From Sporomusaceae bacterium UBA1887 (GTDB lineage: Bacteria > Bacillota > Negativicutes > Sporomusales > DSM-15969), in the NCBI GenBank assembly GCA_002337925.1, contig DDHB01000102.1:11560-30494 (forward strand): a DNA stretch of 18,935 nucleotides, in the 5' to 3' direction. Position 1 is the first letter of the stretch. Every line of letters begins with the position of its first letter. The notes under the pieces were generated by a model. The model did no database searches. It worked only from the letters and a program-made list of their open reading frames with translations, and was not told where the DNA came from. Position numbers and translations under genes: made by a program. Positions 7,610 through 14,080 of the stretch are shown one piece after another.

Positions 7610-8438
7610 ATATGTTACTGTTCTGCTCAACAAACCAGTCGATCAGCTGACGAGAGATGCTGCCCTTGGCGGGTATTTGCGGCAGGGAGGTTGCCGGGAA
7701 CCAGTCTGCAGTTATAATTTCGTTATTATCGACCGTGATTTGTCCGCTTGCGTAGCGGGCAATGAAAGCAATCATTAATGAATCGGGGAAGGGCCACGGC
7801 TGGCTGCCGAAATAGCGGATATCAGCTACCTCAATCGCAACCTCCTCACGGATTTCCCTTCTTACGCAATCTTCCAATGTCTCACCCGGTTCGGCAAATC
7901 CGGCGAGAACACTGTACCGCCCTGCCGGAAACCTGGAAGAATGGGCCAAAAGAATGTTATCTTCTTTGATAACTGCCACAATAATGGCCGGAGAGATACG
8001 GGGGTATACGATATGATCGCAGGCTGGACATTTTATAGCAAATTCCTGGGTCTGTGCCGCTACTTTGGTGGCGTGGCCGCAGCAACCACAAAATTTGTTA
8101 GTCTTCAGCCAATTCAGGATGTGAAAAGCGCGGAAGGCAAGTGCCCCATATTTTTCAGTGATAGTCTCTGCTGCATTTCTTAATTTTAAGAAGGTAAATT
8201 CTGCAAAGGTCTCTTTATTTGTTATTTTCACGGCAAAGTATTGATTGCCGCTAAAAGTACCAATATATTGCAAGTCTGCTGGTTCAATCCTGTTAAGATG
8301 CATGATATCGTAAACGGTCGGAATAGGAGTTAGCCCTTCCTGTTTATTTACTAATATCTCATCGTTAAAAAATAGGAAGAGGTACGATTTATCCGGGAGG
8401 ATTGCGGATAATGTAAAATCAGCTGCTTCGGAAGCCAT
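7608..8438 (-). CDS. nudC: NADH pyrophosphatase (zinc-ribbon Nudix hydrolase)
   Basis: This 276-residue protein is a NudC-type Nudix hydrolase, which splits NAD(H) into nicotinamide mononucleotide and AMP and, in well-studied bacteria, removes NAD caps from RNA. A four-cysteine zinc ribbon lies at about residues 116-137 (CGCCGH then CPACDH). The Nudix box follows as GFAEPGETLEDCVRREIREE, with Ala in place of the usual final Gly (EEVAI). Next comes SQPWPFPDSLM, the signature that separates NudC from other Nudix proteins. The N-terminal half is the divergent NudC domain. The ATG at 8438 has a moderate AAGGTGG site upstream. It converges with the nitroreductase gene and appears to be a single-gene unit. 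Confidence 0.93.
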   Translation of the reverse strand: MASEAADFTLSAILPDKSYLFLFFNDEILVNKQEGLTPIPTVYDIMHLNRIEPADLQYIGTFSGNQYFAVKITNKETFAEFTFLKLRNAAETITEKYGALAFRAFHILNWLKTNKFCGCCGHATKVAAQTQEFAIKCPACDHIVYPRISPAIIVAVIKEDNILLAHSSRFPAGRYSVLAGFAEPGETLEDCVRREIREEVAIEVADIRYFGSQPWPFPDSLMIAFIARYASGQITVDNNEIITADWFPATSLPQIPAKGSISRQLIDWFVEQNSNI

Positions 8439-8524
8439 CTCTTAACCACCTTATTGTCATGATATTCTTTAACCATACTACTATTAAAACAGGAAGAACA
8501 TAAACATGCAACGTCCAGCTCTGA

Positions 8525-8731
8525 GCTTCATCTAGAAATTTGTTTGGGGGAGGAGAAGTTCTGCAGGGTGTTGAAATCGGTACTCACATTAGGAAAGAGT
8601 TTCTTCGCAACCCGCTTGCCAGCCAGGCCCAATGTATTTGGCTTGTCGGTAGTACGTCTTAACCAAAGATGATGGAAGATTTTCTAGAGATTGAATAGGC
8701 AGGCTACGAATTTACAGTTGTTTATGGATAA
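8525..8731 (+). pseudogene. Possible decayed gene fragment of unknown family
   Basis: One reading frame gives protein-like sequence broken by in-frame stops: a segment containing VEIGTHIRKEFLRNPL and CIWLVG, a stop at 8660, then MMEDFLEIE, a stop, then AGYEFTVVYG and a stop at 8729. All pieces stay in the same frame, as expected for a gene carrying nonsense mutations. I do not recognise the family. It could also be chance in a 370-base intergenic region. Confidence 0.3.
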
Positions 8732-8767
8732 GTAGTGGGTATTTATCAATAATAGTTCTTAATCTCA

Positions 8768-8796
8768 TTGACTCATTGTGATTGTAATGCTATACT
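8768..8796 (+). promoter_or_regulatory. Promoter of leader B and the CodY-like gene
   Basis: TTGACT at 8768-8773 and TATACT at 8791-8796 are 17 bases apart. Transcription would start near 8803, only about seven bases before leader motif B. Confidence 0.85.
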
Positions 8797-8809
8797 GTAT
8801 CAATGATAA

Positions 8810-8863
8810 GCCGATCAGTAATCAACTGAAGGCCGGGCAGAGTTGCATCTGAACGGTCTTTTT
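8810..8863 (+). promoter_or_regulatory. Attenuator-like leader element, copy B
   Basis: GCCGATCAG (8810-8818) and CTGAAGGC (8826-8833) form the shared hairpin: lower stem GCC/GGC (fully Watson-Crick here), internal loop GA against A, and upper stem TCAG/CTGA with a seven-base loop. The GGC also opens a terminator stem AGGCCGGGCAGA with TCTGAACGGTCT, which carries a central mismatch, followed by TTTTT. The terminator is weaker than in the other copies. Confidence 0.72.
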
Positions 8864-8931
8864 CTGCTTTTATGGCGGTGATTGGTCTATTTAAGTCTAA
8901 ATTAGTATGGGTAAGGGTGGGTTAATTTACT

Positions 8932-9708
8932 GTGCAGTTACTATTAAATCGCATAAGAATCATCAATAAGGCATTGCAAAAATCAGAAAGAATGCAGTAT
9001 ACAGAGCTTGCCGCTATTTTGAGTGAGGTCATGACTGCTAATGTGTATATTGTAGACAAAGCCGGACATGTTCTCGGGTATACTTTAATGGATAACTTTG
9101 ACTGCAGACTCATGTTTGAACAGGTTTTGCAGAAGGGGATATTTCCCGCAAACTATGCCGAGTGGCTGCTTCGTGTGAATGAAGTTTCGCCTAATGCGAC
9201 TCTTGAGGAAAACTTGTGTGCCTTCAGTGAAGATACCCAATGTCTGCTTACCGAAAAATTTACTACTATTATTCCCATATTCGGTGGTGGTCAAAGGATG
9301 GGCACTCTGATAGTCGCTAAGTTCAAGGAGGCATTTGTTGATGATGACCTCATCGTAGCAGAATATGGGGCCGCCGTTGTTGGCATGGAAATTTTCCGGG
9401 ATAGAACGGAAAATGTTGAAGAAAAAGCTCGCAGGCAAGCTTCCAGTCAAGTGGCTGTTAATGCGTTGTCCTATTCGGAATTAGTGGTAATCAGCCACAT
9501 TTGCAGCGGTATGGAAGGTGCAGAGAACTTGTTTGTAGCAAGCCAGATTGCCGATAAGGCCGGGATTGCGCGGTCTGTTATCGTCAATGCACTGCGTAAA
9601 TGTCAGAGTGCAGGGCTAATTGAAGCCAAATCACTGGGTACAAAAGGAACGTATATCAAAATCCTGAATGAGTACTTTTTGGACCAAGTTAAGAAAATAG
9701 CGCAATAA
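8932..9708 (+). CDS. codY: CodY-family GTP/branched-chain-amino-acid-type regulator, divergent paralogue
   Basis: This 258-residue DNA-binding protein aligns end to end with CodY, the global nutrient regulator of low-GC Firmicutes. An N-terminal GAF domain (to about residue 150) contains TTIIPIFGGGQRMGTLIV, the linker contains AEYGAAVVGMEI, and the C-terminal winged helix-turn-helix holds ASQIADKAGIARSVIVNALRK. Compared from memory with Bacillus subtilis CodY, the isoleucine pocket is altered. Arg59 stands two residues earlier, and Phe71, Pro72, Tyr75 and Phe98 are kept. Pro99 is Ser, and the loop 55-70 is rewritten. A standalone gene behind an attenuator-like leader is unusual for codY, so it may be a specialised paralogue. 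The start is GTG 8932, after AAGGGTGG at 8913-8920. Confidence 0.88.
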   Translation: MQLLLNRIRIINKALQKSERMQYTELAAILSEVMTANVYIVDKAGHVLGYTLMDNFDCRLMFEQVLQKGIFPANYAEWLLRVNEVSPNATLEENLCAFSEDTQCLLTEKFTTIIPIFGGGQRMGTLIVAKFKEAFVDDDLIVAEYGAAVVGMEIFRDRTENVEEKARRQASSQVAVNALSYSELVVISHICSGMEGAENLFVASQIADKAGIARSVIVNALRKCQSAGLIEAKSLGTKGTYIKILNEYFLDQVKKIAQ

Positions 9709-9731
9709 TCGTCAAGCAGCATACTAGTAGA

Positions 9732-9761
9732 TTGACAAAGCAAATGTTGAAAAAGTATAAT
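9732..9761 (+). promoter_or_regulatory. Promoter of leaders C-D and the orphan ABC ATPase
   Basis: Consensus TTGACA at 9732-9737 and TATAAT at 9756-9761 are 18 bases apart. Transcription would start near 9768, about 13 bases before motif C. Confidence 0.88.
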
Positions 9762-9781
9762 AGTAGAAACTATATGTTTTG

Positions 9782-9838
9782 GCTAATCAGACGACTGAAG
9801 GCTAAGGCGGCATCTTTTTGATGTGCCTTAGCCTTTTT
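9782..9838 (+). promoter_or_regulatory. Attenuator-like leader element, copy C (first of a tandem pair)
   Basis: GCTAATCAG (9782-9790) and CTGAAGGC (9795-9802) form the shared hairpin: GCT/GGC lower stem, AA against A internal loop, TCAG/CTGA upper stem with loop ACGA. The GGC opens a strong terminator, GGCTAAGGCGGCATC with GATGTGCCTTAGCC, then TTTTT. Copy D follows after 18 bases with no promoter between. Confidence 0.8.
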
Positions 9839-9856
9839 AATTTTAATAGGCAACCT

Positions 9857-9921
9857 GCTGGTCAGCATGAACTGAAGGCAAAGATAACTCCCCTAAGAAG
9901 GAGGATCTTTGCCTTTATTTT
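9857..9921 (+). promoter_or_regulatory. Attenuator-like leader element, copy D (second of a tandem pair)
   Basis: GCTGGTCAG (9857-9865) and CTGAAGGC (9872-9879) form the shared hairpin: GCT/GGC lower stem, GG against A internal loop, TCAG/CTGA upper stem with a six-base loop. The GGC opens a terminator stem GGCAAAGATaaCTCC with GGAGgATCTTTGCC, then TTTATTTT. It is in series with copy C, so polymerase must pass two terminators to reach the ABC gene. Confidence 0.8.
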
Positions 9922-9947
9922 ATCAGAGAGATTAACGATCTGATTGA

Positions 9948-10014
9948 CGTGCGTAAGAACGAAATAGGCTTCCACTGTGTTATAAAGGACTTGGTGAATG
10001 AAAAGGATTTTCTA
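9948..10014 (+). repeat. Conserved 67-base leader segment, copy 2
   Basis: This is the partner of 5404-5470, with shared blocks CGTGC, TAAGAA, CTTCCACT, TAAAGGAC and TTTTCTA in the same order and the same overall length. It lies after terminator D and before the ribosome site of the ABC ATPase. A ten-codon frame (ATG at 9998, stop at 10028) lies across its end behind AAAGGAC; the other copy lacks that frame, so the conserved feature is more likely RNA or DNA structure than a peptide. Confidence 0.6.
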
Positions 10015-10067
10015 TAATTTTTGCGATTAGTGTAAGGAAATTGAGCATATAAAGAGGAGTGAGGCAC

Positions 10068-10916
10068 ATGTCAGATGATAAGATTGTTGCCCGTAATATT
10101 CGGAGGGTTTACCACATCAAAGGGAAAGAAGACAAAAAGACAACTGAATTCGAAGCAATCAAGCAGCTGGATCTTACCGTCAAACAAGGCGAGTTTTTGG
10201 CCATTGTCGGGCCAAGCGGCTGCGGAAAGTCAACATTTCTTGACATGATCGCCGGGCTGGCGAAGCCCAGCTCTGGAGAAATCTTTATGGATGGTAAGCT
10301 GATTAAGGGGCCTGCCTTGGACAGAGGGATTGTCATGCAGGGCTACGCCTTGTTTCCCTGGCGTACTGTGAGAAAAAACGTGGAATTTGGCCTTGAAATT
10401 AAAAAAGTCCCTAAGCAGAACCGCGGCCCAATTAGCCAAAAGTATATTGAAATGGTGGGCCTGAAAAACTTTGCTGACCGGTATCCCCATGAATTGTCGG
10501 GTGGTATGAAACAGCGTGTGGCTATTGCAAGAGCGCTGGCCTATGACCCGGAAGTACTGCTAATGGATGAACCCTTTGCCGCAGTGGATGCGCAAACAAG
10601 AGAAACACTGCAGGAAGAACTGCTGCGCATTTGGGAGCAGACGAAAAAAACGATTATCTTTGTTACACATGGCATTGATGAAGCGGTTTTTTTGGCTGAC
10701 CGTGTGGCAGTCATGTCTTCTCATCCGGGACCGATCAAGGAAATTGTTACGATCAACTTGCCCCGGCCCCGGGAGGGTATCCGGTCTTCTGCTGATTTTG
10801 GCTGGATTCGGCACAAAATCTGGGAACTGCTGCAAAATGATGTTGCGGCTGCTCCAGTTGACAAACAAGAAGGCCCCGATGTGGCAGAAGCGATTTCTTC
10901 TTCGGCTGCCTTATAA
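10068..10916 (+). CDS. ABC transporter ATP-binding protein, NitT/TauT/SsuB type, without adjacent permease
   Basis: This 282-residue cytoplasmic ATPase belongs to the nitrate/sulfonate/taurine import group. Walker A GPSGCGKST lies at residues 48-56, the Q-loop in MQGYALFPW, the signature LSGGMKQRVAIARAL near 145-159, Walker B LLMDEPFAAVD near 167-177, and the switch His in FVTHGIDEA. An N-terminal stretch of about 20 charged residues and a C-terminal tail of about 25 exceed the usual core. ATG 10068 has AGAGGAG at 10053-10059; the GTG at 10059 overlaps that site and is rejected. No permease is beside it, only a 51-residue membrane protein downstream. It may serve the permease at 13127 or one elsewhere. 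Two tandem leaders precede it. Confidence 0.9.
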   Translation: MSDDKIVARNIRRVYHIKGKEDKKTTEFEAIKQLDLTVKQGEFLAIVGPSGCGKSTFLDMIAGLAKPSSGEIFMDGKLIKGPALDRGIVMQGYALFPWRTVRKNVEFGLEIKKVPKQNRGPISQKYIEMVGLKNFADRYPHELSGGMKQRVAIARALAYDPEVLLMDEPFAAVDAQTRETLQEELLRIWEQTKKTIIFVTHGIDEAVFLADRVAVMSSHPGPIKEIVTINLPRPREGIRSSADFGWIRHKIWELLQNDVAAAPVDKQEGPDVAEAISSSAAL

Positions 10917-11016
10917 AGAGCATAAAAAAGAGTCAACTGGTTAATTACTAAAGGTCCGGTACTGCTTTTAGCAAAAATAGATACTGGTTCTTATCAACCA
11001 ACTAGGAGTGTCACTT

Positions 11017-11172
11017 ATGAAAAATATCTGGAGTAAAGCGATTGATCTTTCTGGTCAACCGCAAGACAATAATAAGAAAAAGAGTTTTTATGATGTGGCA
11101 AATTTAGTGGTGGAAAGTATTTTTGTCAGCATCATTATTACCATGGTAGCATGGGTAGTTACTGTGCGATAA
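11017..11172 (+). CDS. Small single-pass membrane protein of unknown function (51 residues)
   Basis: ATG 11017 has an AGGAG site at 11004-11008 and the frame runs 51 codons. The first 26 residues are polar and basic (ending DNNKKKSFYD). The rest is one hydrophobic segment, about residues 31-50 (VVESIFVSIIITMVAWVVTV), ending in a single Arg. It lies 100 bases after the orphan ABC ATPase, before a terminator, so it is probably in the same transcript. It could be a small transporter subunit or a membrane anchor; I do not recognise a family. It could also be the kept N-terminus of a lost permease gene, but its own stop codon and good start region argue for a real small protein. Confidence 0.65.
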   Translation: MKNIWSKAIDLSGQPQDNNKKKSFYDVANLVVESIFVSIIITMVAWVVTVR

Positions 11173-11180
11173 GAACAGAA

Positions 11181-11265
11181 GCCGGTCCTACAGTGAACTG
11201 ACCTCCCGAAAGTAGATTTTAACGTCTAACTTTTGGGGGTCAGTTCACAGGACGGCTCCTTTTTT
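11181..11265 (+). terminator. Terminator of the orphan ABC ATPase unit, enlarged by an insertion
   Basis: GCCgGTCC (11181-11188) and GGACGGC (11250-11256) form the base of the stem and TCC then TTTTTT follows. Between them sits a 54-base palindrome (11194-11247). Without the insert and one CAG, the site reads as an ordinary hairpin with loop TACA and one bulged G. Confidence 0.8.
11194..11247. mobile_element. 54-bp palindromic element with IS3/IS150-like ends
   Basis: The ends are TGAACTGACCtCCCgAAAGT on the left and, read inward on the other strand, TGAACTGACCCCCAAAAGTT on the right, joined by about eight central bases. Such ends resemble the terminal inverted repeats of IS150-group IS3-family insertion sequences. 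A CAG lies directly on each side (11191-11193 and 11248-11250), which fits the three-base target duplication of that family. No transposase is present. It looks like a minimal, non-autonomous remnant. The family link is from memory. Confidence 0.65.
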
Positions 11266-11278
11266 ATCATTACGCATT

Positions 11279-11914
11279 CTAACCGGCAAGACCGTTTTTA
11301 TAAGCAAAGGCGATTAATTGCATGCGATTTTGTAGATGCAATTTATCTAAAATGTTACGCAGATGATTTTTAACTGTGCTTTCGCTGATAAATAATTTTT
11401 CGCCAATTTCTTTATTGCCAAGTCCCTGGCTGATTAGCTGCAAGACTTCCTTTTCGCGCTCTGAGAGCTTATTGTCACAAACAGGTTGCTTCTGTCCAGC
11501 AAACTCCTGCAGAATTTTAATTGCCAATACGCGGGAAATGGGAGCTTCGCCCTGGACGATACTAACAATATAGTCCAACCAATATTCAGGCTCCATATTT
11601 TTGAGCAGATAGCCTTGTGCACCGAGTTTAATGGCTTCAAAAAAATCCTGTACGTCGTCAGACACACTAAGAATGATAATTTTAATAGCAGGCAGTGCAG
11701 CCTTAATCAGGCGGGTAGCTTCCAGACCATCGCCTTCAGGCATGCGAATATCCATTAAGATAAGGTCCGGTGTAAGGTCTTTTGCTTTTTCAAGCGCTTC
11801 CTTACCTGTGGTAGCTTCACCTGCAATCATAAACAAGGGATTAGCGGAGAGGATGCTCGCTATTGCTTTACGTGACAAAATATGGTCATCTACGATTAAC
11901 ATGCTAATTGTCAT
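11279..11914 (-). CDS. NarL/FixJ-family response regulator
   Basis: This 211-residue two-component output protein has a receiver domain (about 1-120) and a LuxR-type helix-turn-helix (about 145-205). The acidic pair is Asp9-Asp10 and the phospho-acceptor Asp55 is in LILMDIRMPEGDG. The switch Ser is in ILSVSD and the conserved Lys in YLLKN. The DNA-binding part carries LSEREKEVLQLISQGLGNKEI and SESTVKNHLRNI. Its ATG overlaps the stop of the sensor kinase gene by four bases (ATGA), so the pair is translationally coupled. The targets are unknown; the nearest candidate is the divergent promoter at 12880. Confidence 0.95.
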   Translation of the reverse strand: MTISMLIVDDHILSRKAIASILSANPLFMIAGEATTGKEALEKAKDLTPDLILMDIRMPEGDGLEATRLIKAALPAIKIIILSVSDDVQDFFEAIKLGAQGYLLKNMEPEYWLDYIVSIVQGEAPISRVLAIKILQEFAGQKQPVCDNKLSEREKEVLQLISQGLGNKEIGEKLFISESTVKNHLRNILDKLHLQNRMQLIAFAYKNGLAG

Positions 11915-12771
11915 GATAGTATTTCCCTTTCCCCTGTTTTTAAAGTAACAATGACTGTCGTTCCGGAGCCGGGAGCGCTTGCAATCTTTAGATCAGCCCC
12001 AATTGACAGGATATCCTGCTCCAGGATTTTATAGCCAAAAGAGGCTTTTTTCTGTTGTAAATCTGCTGGAGCAAAACCTTTGCCATCGTCGGTTATTGTC
12101 ATAGAAAATCGTTCGTTTTTTTCCTGTAAATTTACGCTAACCCGGGTCGCTTCGGCGTGCTTTCGAATATTAAACAATAATTCCTGAAAGATATGCAAAA
12201 GCTTTTTTTGCTGAAAAGAGCTAAAGCTAATAGCACTGTCGAAAGTGGCAGCTAAGGCTGTTATTGCGCCGGTTTGAGTTTCGTGCTGATCAAGCTGAGT
12301 TTGTATGGCGGACACCAGTTCAATATTGTCATCCGGTGGCGTTACTGTTTGTAAAGTGTAAATATGCTGCCGTAATTCGGTATCAGTTAGCTTTATGGCC
12401 TCTCTCAAATCGGTAATTGCTGGACAAGGATCTTTGCTGTTTTTCCAGGCAGCTTCAATTTCCAGCACTTTGACATTCATGAAGAACAAGGATTGGGCGA
12501 TACTGTCATGCAGTTCACGAGCAATTCTAGTGCGTTCCTGCAAGATGGCCGTTTCTTGTTTCTCCTGCTGTAATTTGCTGTACAGGTTTTCCATTAAGGT
12601 AAATATGCCATGAGAAAATAAAATAAACAGCAATCCGGTTAAGACTGCAACTAAAACATTTCCCCAGCTCATGGAAATAACGTGCAGATATTCATGCCTG
12701 GCAAATTCAAATAGGCCGATACAGATTGCCGGAATAACGGCAGCCAACCATTTCATTCTGGTGATATTCAA
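11911..12771 (-). CDS. Sensor histidine kinase, HisKA_3 (NarX/DesK-like) type
   Basis: This 286-residue inner-membrane kinase pairs with the response regulator downstream. Two membrane segments are predicted at about residues 8-22 and 37-56, leaving a short outside loop of about 14 residues (FARHEYLHVISMSW) with two His and one Met. A short coiled stretch leads to the phospho-acceptor His88 in ERTRIARELHDSIAQSL. The ATPase part has a divergent N-box (ELLFNIRKHA), TDDGKGF and PGSGTTV. The start is TTG at 12771, nine bases after AGGAGG at 12781-12786; the ATG at 12756 is too far from that site. With so small a loop, the signal is probably sensed in or near the membrane. Confidence 0.92.
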   Translation of the reverse strand: MNITRMKWLAAVIPAICIGLFEFARHEYLHVISMSWGNVLVAVLTGLLFILFSHGIFTLMENLYSKLQQEKQETAILQERTRIARELHDSIAQSLFFMNVKVLEIEAAWKNSKDPCPAITDLREAIKLTDTELRQHIYTLQTVTPPDDNIELVSAIQTQLDQHETQTGAITALAATFDSAISFSSFQQKKLLHIFQELLFNIRKHAEATRVSVNLQEKNERFSMTITDDGKGFAPADLQQKKASFGYKILEQDILSIGADLKIASAPGSGTTVIVTLKTGEREILS

Positions 12772-12814
12772 AAAAAGTCGCCTCCTGGCAGGAAAATAGT
12801 GCTATCTTAGTCTG

Positions 12815-12843
12815 ACTGTAATCGTAAACAGTCATTTTGTCAA
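12815..12843 (-). promoter_or_regulatory. Promoter of the two-component system
   Basis: On the minus strand TTGACA (12843-12838) and TACAGT (12820-12815) are 17 bases apart. It points away from the promoter at 12880, and the two -35 boxes are 36 bases apart, which leaves room for shared operators. Confidence 0.65.
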
Positions 12844-12879
12844 TGTCCGATCTAGATTGTCGAGCGGTCATGTTTTTCA

Positions 12880-12908
12880 TTGACAATTCTGCAGGCGCAG
12901 TGTAGTAT
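12880..12908 (+). promoter_or_regulatory. Promoter of leader E and the ABC importer operon
   Basis: TTGACA at 12880-12885 and TAGTAT at 12903-12908 are 17 bases apart. Transcription would start near 12915. Confidence 0.78.
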
Positions 12909-12936
12909 ATAAACAAAATATCATAAAGCTTAGCTG

Positions 12937-13006
12937 GCTGATCAAGTAAATCAGAGGCTGTACTTCCCATAGTGCAATTGCACTATGGCGAAGTGCGGCC
13001 TTTTTT
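12937..13006 (+). promoter_or_regulatory. Attenuator-like leader element, copy E
   Basis: GCTGATCAAG (12937-12946) and ATCAGAGGC (12950-12958) form a hairpin in a slightly shifted register: TGAT with ATCA closed by GC/GC. The GGC opens a long terminator stem (ACTTcCCATAGTGCA with its partner), built on the perfect palindrome AGTGCAATTGCACT, then TTTTTT. It is the most divergent upper stem of the six but keeps the layout. Confidence 0.7.
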
Positions 13007-13074
13007 GTTTTCGAAAGGAGTGGGCTCTAATGTGCAAATAGCATAACACACAAGGTGAATAACGGTTCTTTACT

Positions 13075-13104
13075 GGCGCAATGAAATAGGATTTAATTTG
13101 CGCC
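13075..13104 (+). promoter_or_regulatory. Hairpin just before the permease ribosome site
   Basis: GGCGCAA and TTGCGCC pair around a loop of about 16 bases. There is no U-run, so it is not a terminator. It ends about six bases before the GGAAGAGGG ribosome site and could affect translation or RNA stability. Confidence 0.5.
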
Positions 13105-13126
13105 TAGAAAGGAAGAGGGAAAAAAC

Positions 13127-14080
13127 GTGATACAAAAAACACTTATTACATGGTTACCGGTGCTTTCGGCTCTAGTGGCAATCGCTGTGGATATTTTCAT
13201 GATCAACATGAGTAAACACACGCCAGTCAATCAGCCGTATTTTATCTATCTGCTGGGGATTATTACGATAGTCTTTGCAGCAAGTGCAATCGCTTCTTAT
13301 TATAATGCCAAAGCGAAAGCATGGTTGGAGGAGAGAGCGTTATTTGTGGCTGCCGCAGTTTTGTTTTTAAATGTGCTGAATGTGGTGACAAAAAAGCTTG
13401 GCTTATTACCAGTCATCTATTTTCCATCACTTGATAAAGTATTAAGTGTTATTGTTGAGGACCGGGAATTTCTTGCAGTTTGCCTTGCGGCTTCAGGGAA
13501 GCTGCTGGCCACAGGCTATATATTTGGCGCCATTGCCGGATTTACCACCGGGATTGCTGTTGGCTTCAGCAAAGGAGCAGCCTATTGGATCAATCCACTT
13601 ATTCGCATTTTGGGACCAATACCGCCTACCGCATGGATTCCTATTGTGCTGATCAGTTTTCCGACTACTTTTTCAGCAAGTGCGTTTTTAATTGCCTTAT
13701 CCGTTTGGTTTCCTGCAACCGTTATGACAAGCAGCGGTATATTAAATGTTCAAAATGCCTATTTTGAAGTATCAAGCACACTGGGAGCCGGTAAGTATTA
13801 TCAAATATTTAAGGTAGGCGTGCCTGCTGCTATGCCGCATATGTTTATTGGTCTTTTTAATGGAACGTGCGCTTCGTTTATTACCTTGATGACTGCAGAG
13901 ATGATTGGGGTTAAAAACGGTATTGGCTGGTACATAAACTGGCAGAAAGAAATGATGGCTTATGCTAACGTCTATGCAGGTTTGATTATCATTGCCATCA
14001 CATTTTCCATTCTAATTACGCTGTTGTTTAAGCTGCGGGATTATACGCTTGTCTGGCAGAAGGGAGTCATAAAATGGTAG
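13127..14080 (+). CDS. ABC transporter permease, SsuC/TauC-like, with extra N-terminal membrane segments
   Basis: This 317-residue inner-membrane protein is the channel subunit of a NitT/TauT-type importer. The binding-protein-dependent transport domain covers about residues 105-310 and contains the EAA-type coupling loop (STLGAGKYYQIFKVGVPAAMP, about 220-240) that docks on the ATPase. Before it lie three more hydrophobic segments at about 8-26, 36-58 and 70-90, which make it some 50-60 residues longer than usual SsuC proteins. The start is GTG 13127 behind GGAAGAGGG at 13111-13119. Its end overlaps the ATPase start by seven bases, so the two are coupled. The substrate is not readable from the sequence. 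Confidence 0.92.
   Translation: MIQKTLITWLPVLSALVAIAVDIFMINMSKHTPVNQPYFIYLLGIITIVFAASAIASYYNAKAKAWLEERALFVAAAVLFLNVLNVVTKKLGLLPVIYFPSLDKVLSVIVEDREFLAVCLAASGKLLATGYIFGAIAGFTTGIAVGFSKGAAYWINPLIRILGPIPPTAWIPIVLISFPTTFSASAFLIALSVWFPATVMTSSGILNVQNAYFEVSSTLGAGKYYQIFKVGVPAAMPHMFIGLFNGTCASFITLMTAEMIGVKNGIGWYINWQKEMMAYANVYAGLIIIAITFSILITLLFKLRDYTLVWQKGVIKW

Noticed and set aside
9998..10030. Ten-codon leader peptide before the orphan ATPase
   Set aside because: The frame is not kept in the homologous segment at 5404-5470, so conservation is not for the peptide.
10935..10973. Possible seventh leader copy between the orphan ATPase and the 51-residue gene (ACTGGTTAAT.. then CTAAAGG..)
   Set aside because: It resembles copy F in part, but lacks the GCY start, the lower stem and a U-run after the second hairpin.
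13075..13104. Third copy of the 67-base segment before the permease (AATGAAATAGGATTT matches part of 9957-9970)
   Set aside because: Only about a dozen bases match and the later blocks TAAAGGAC and TTTTCTA are absent.
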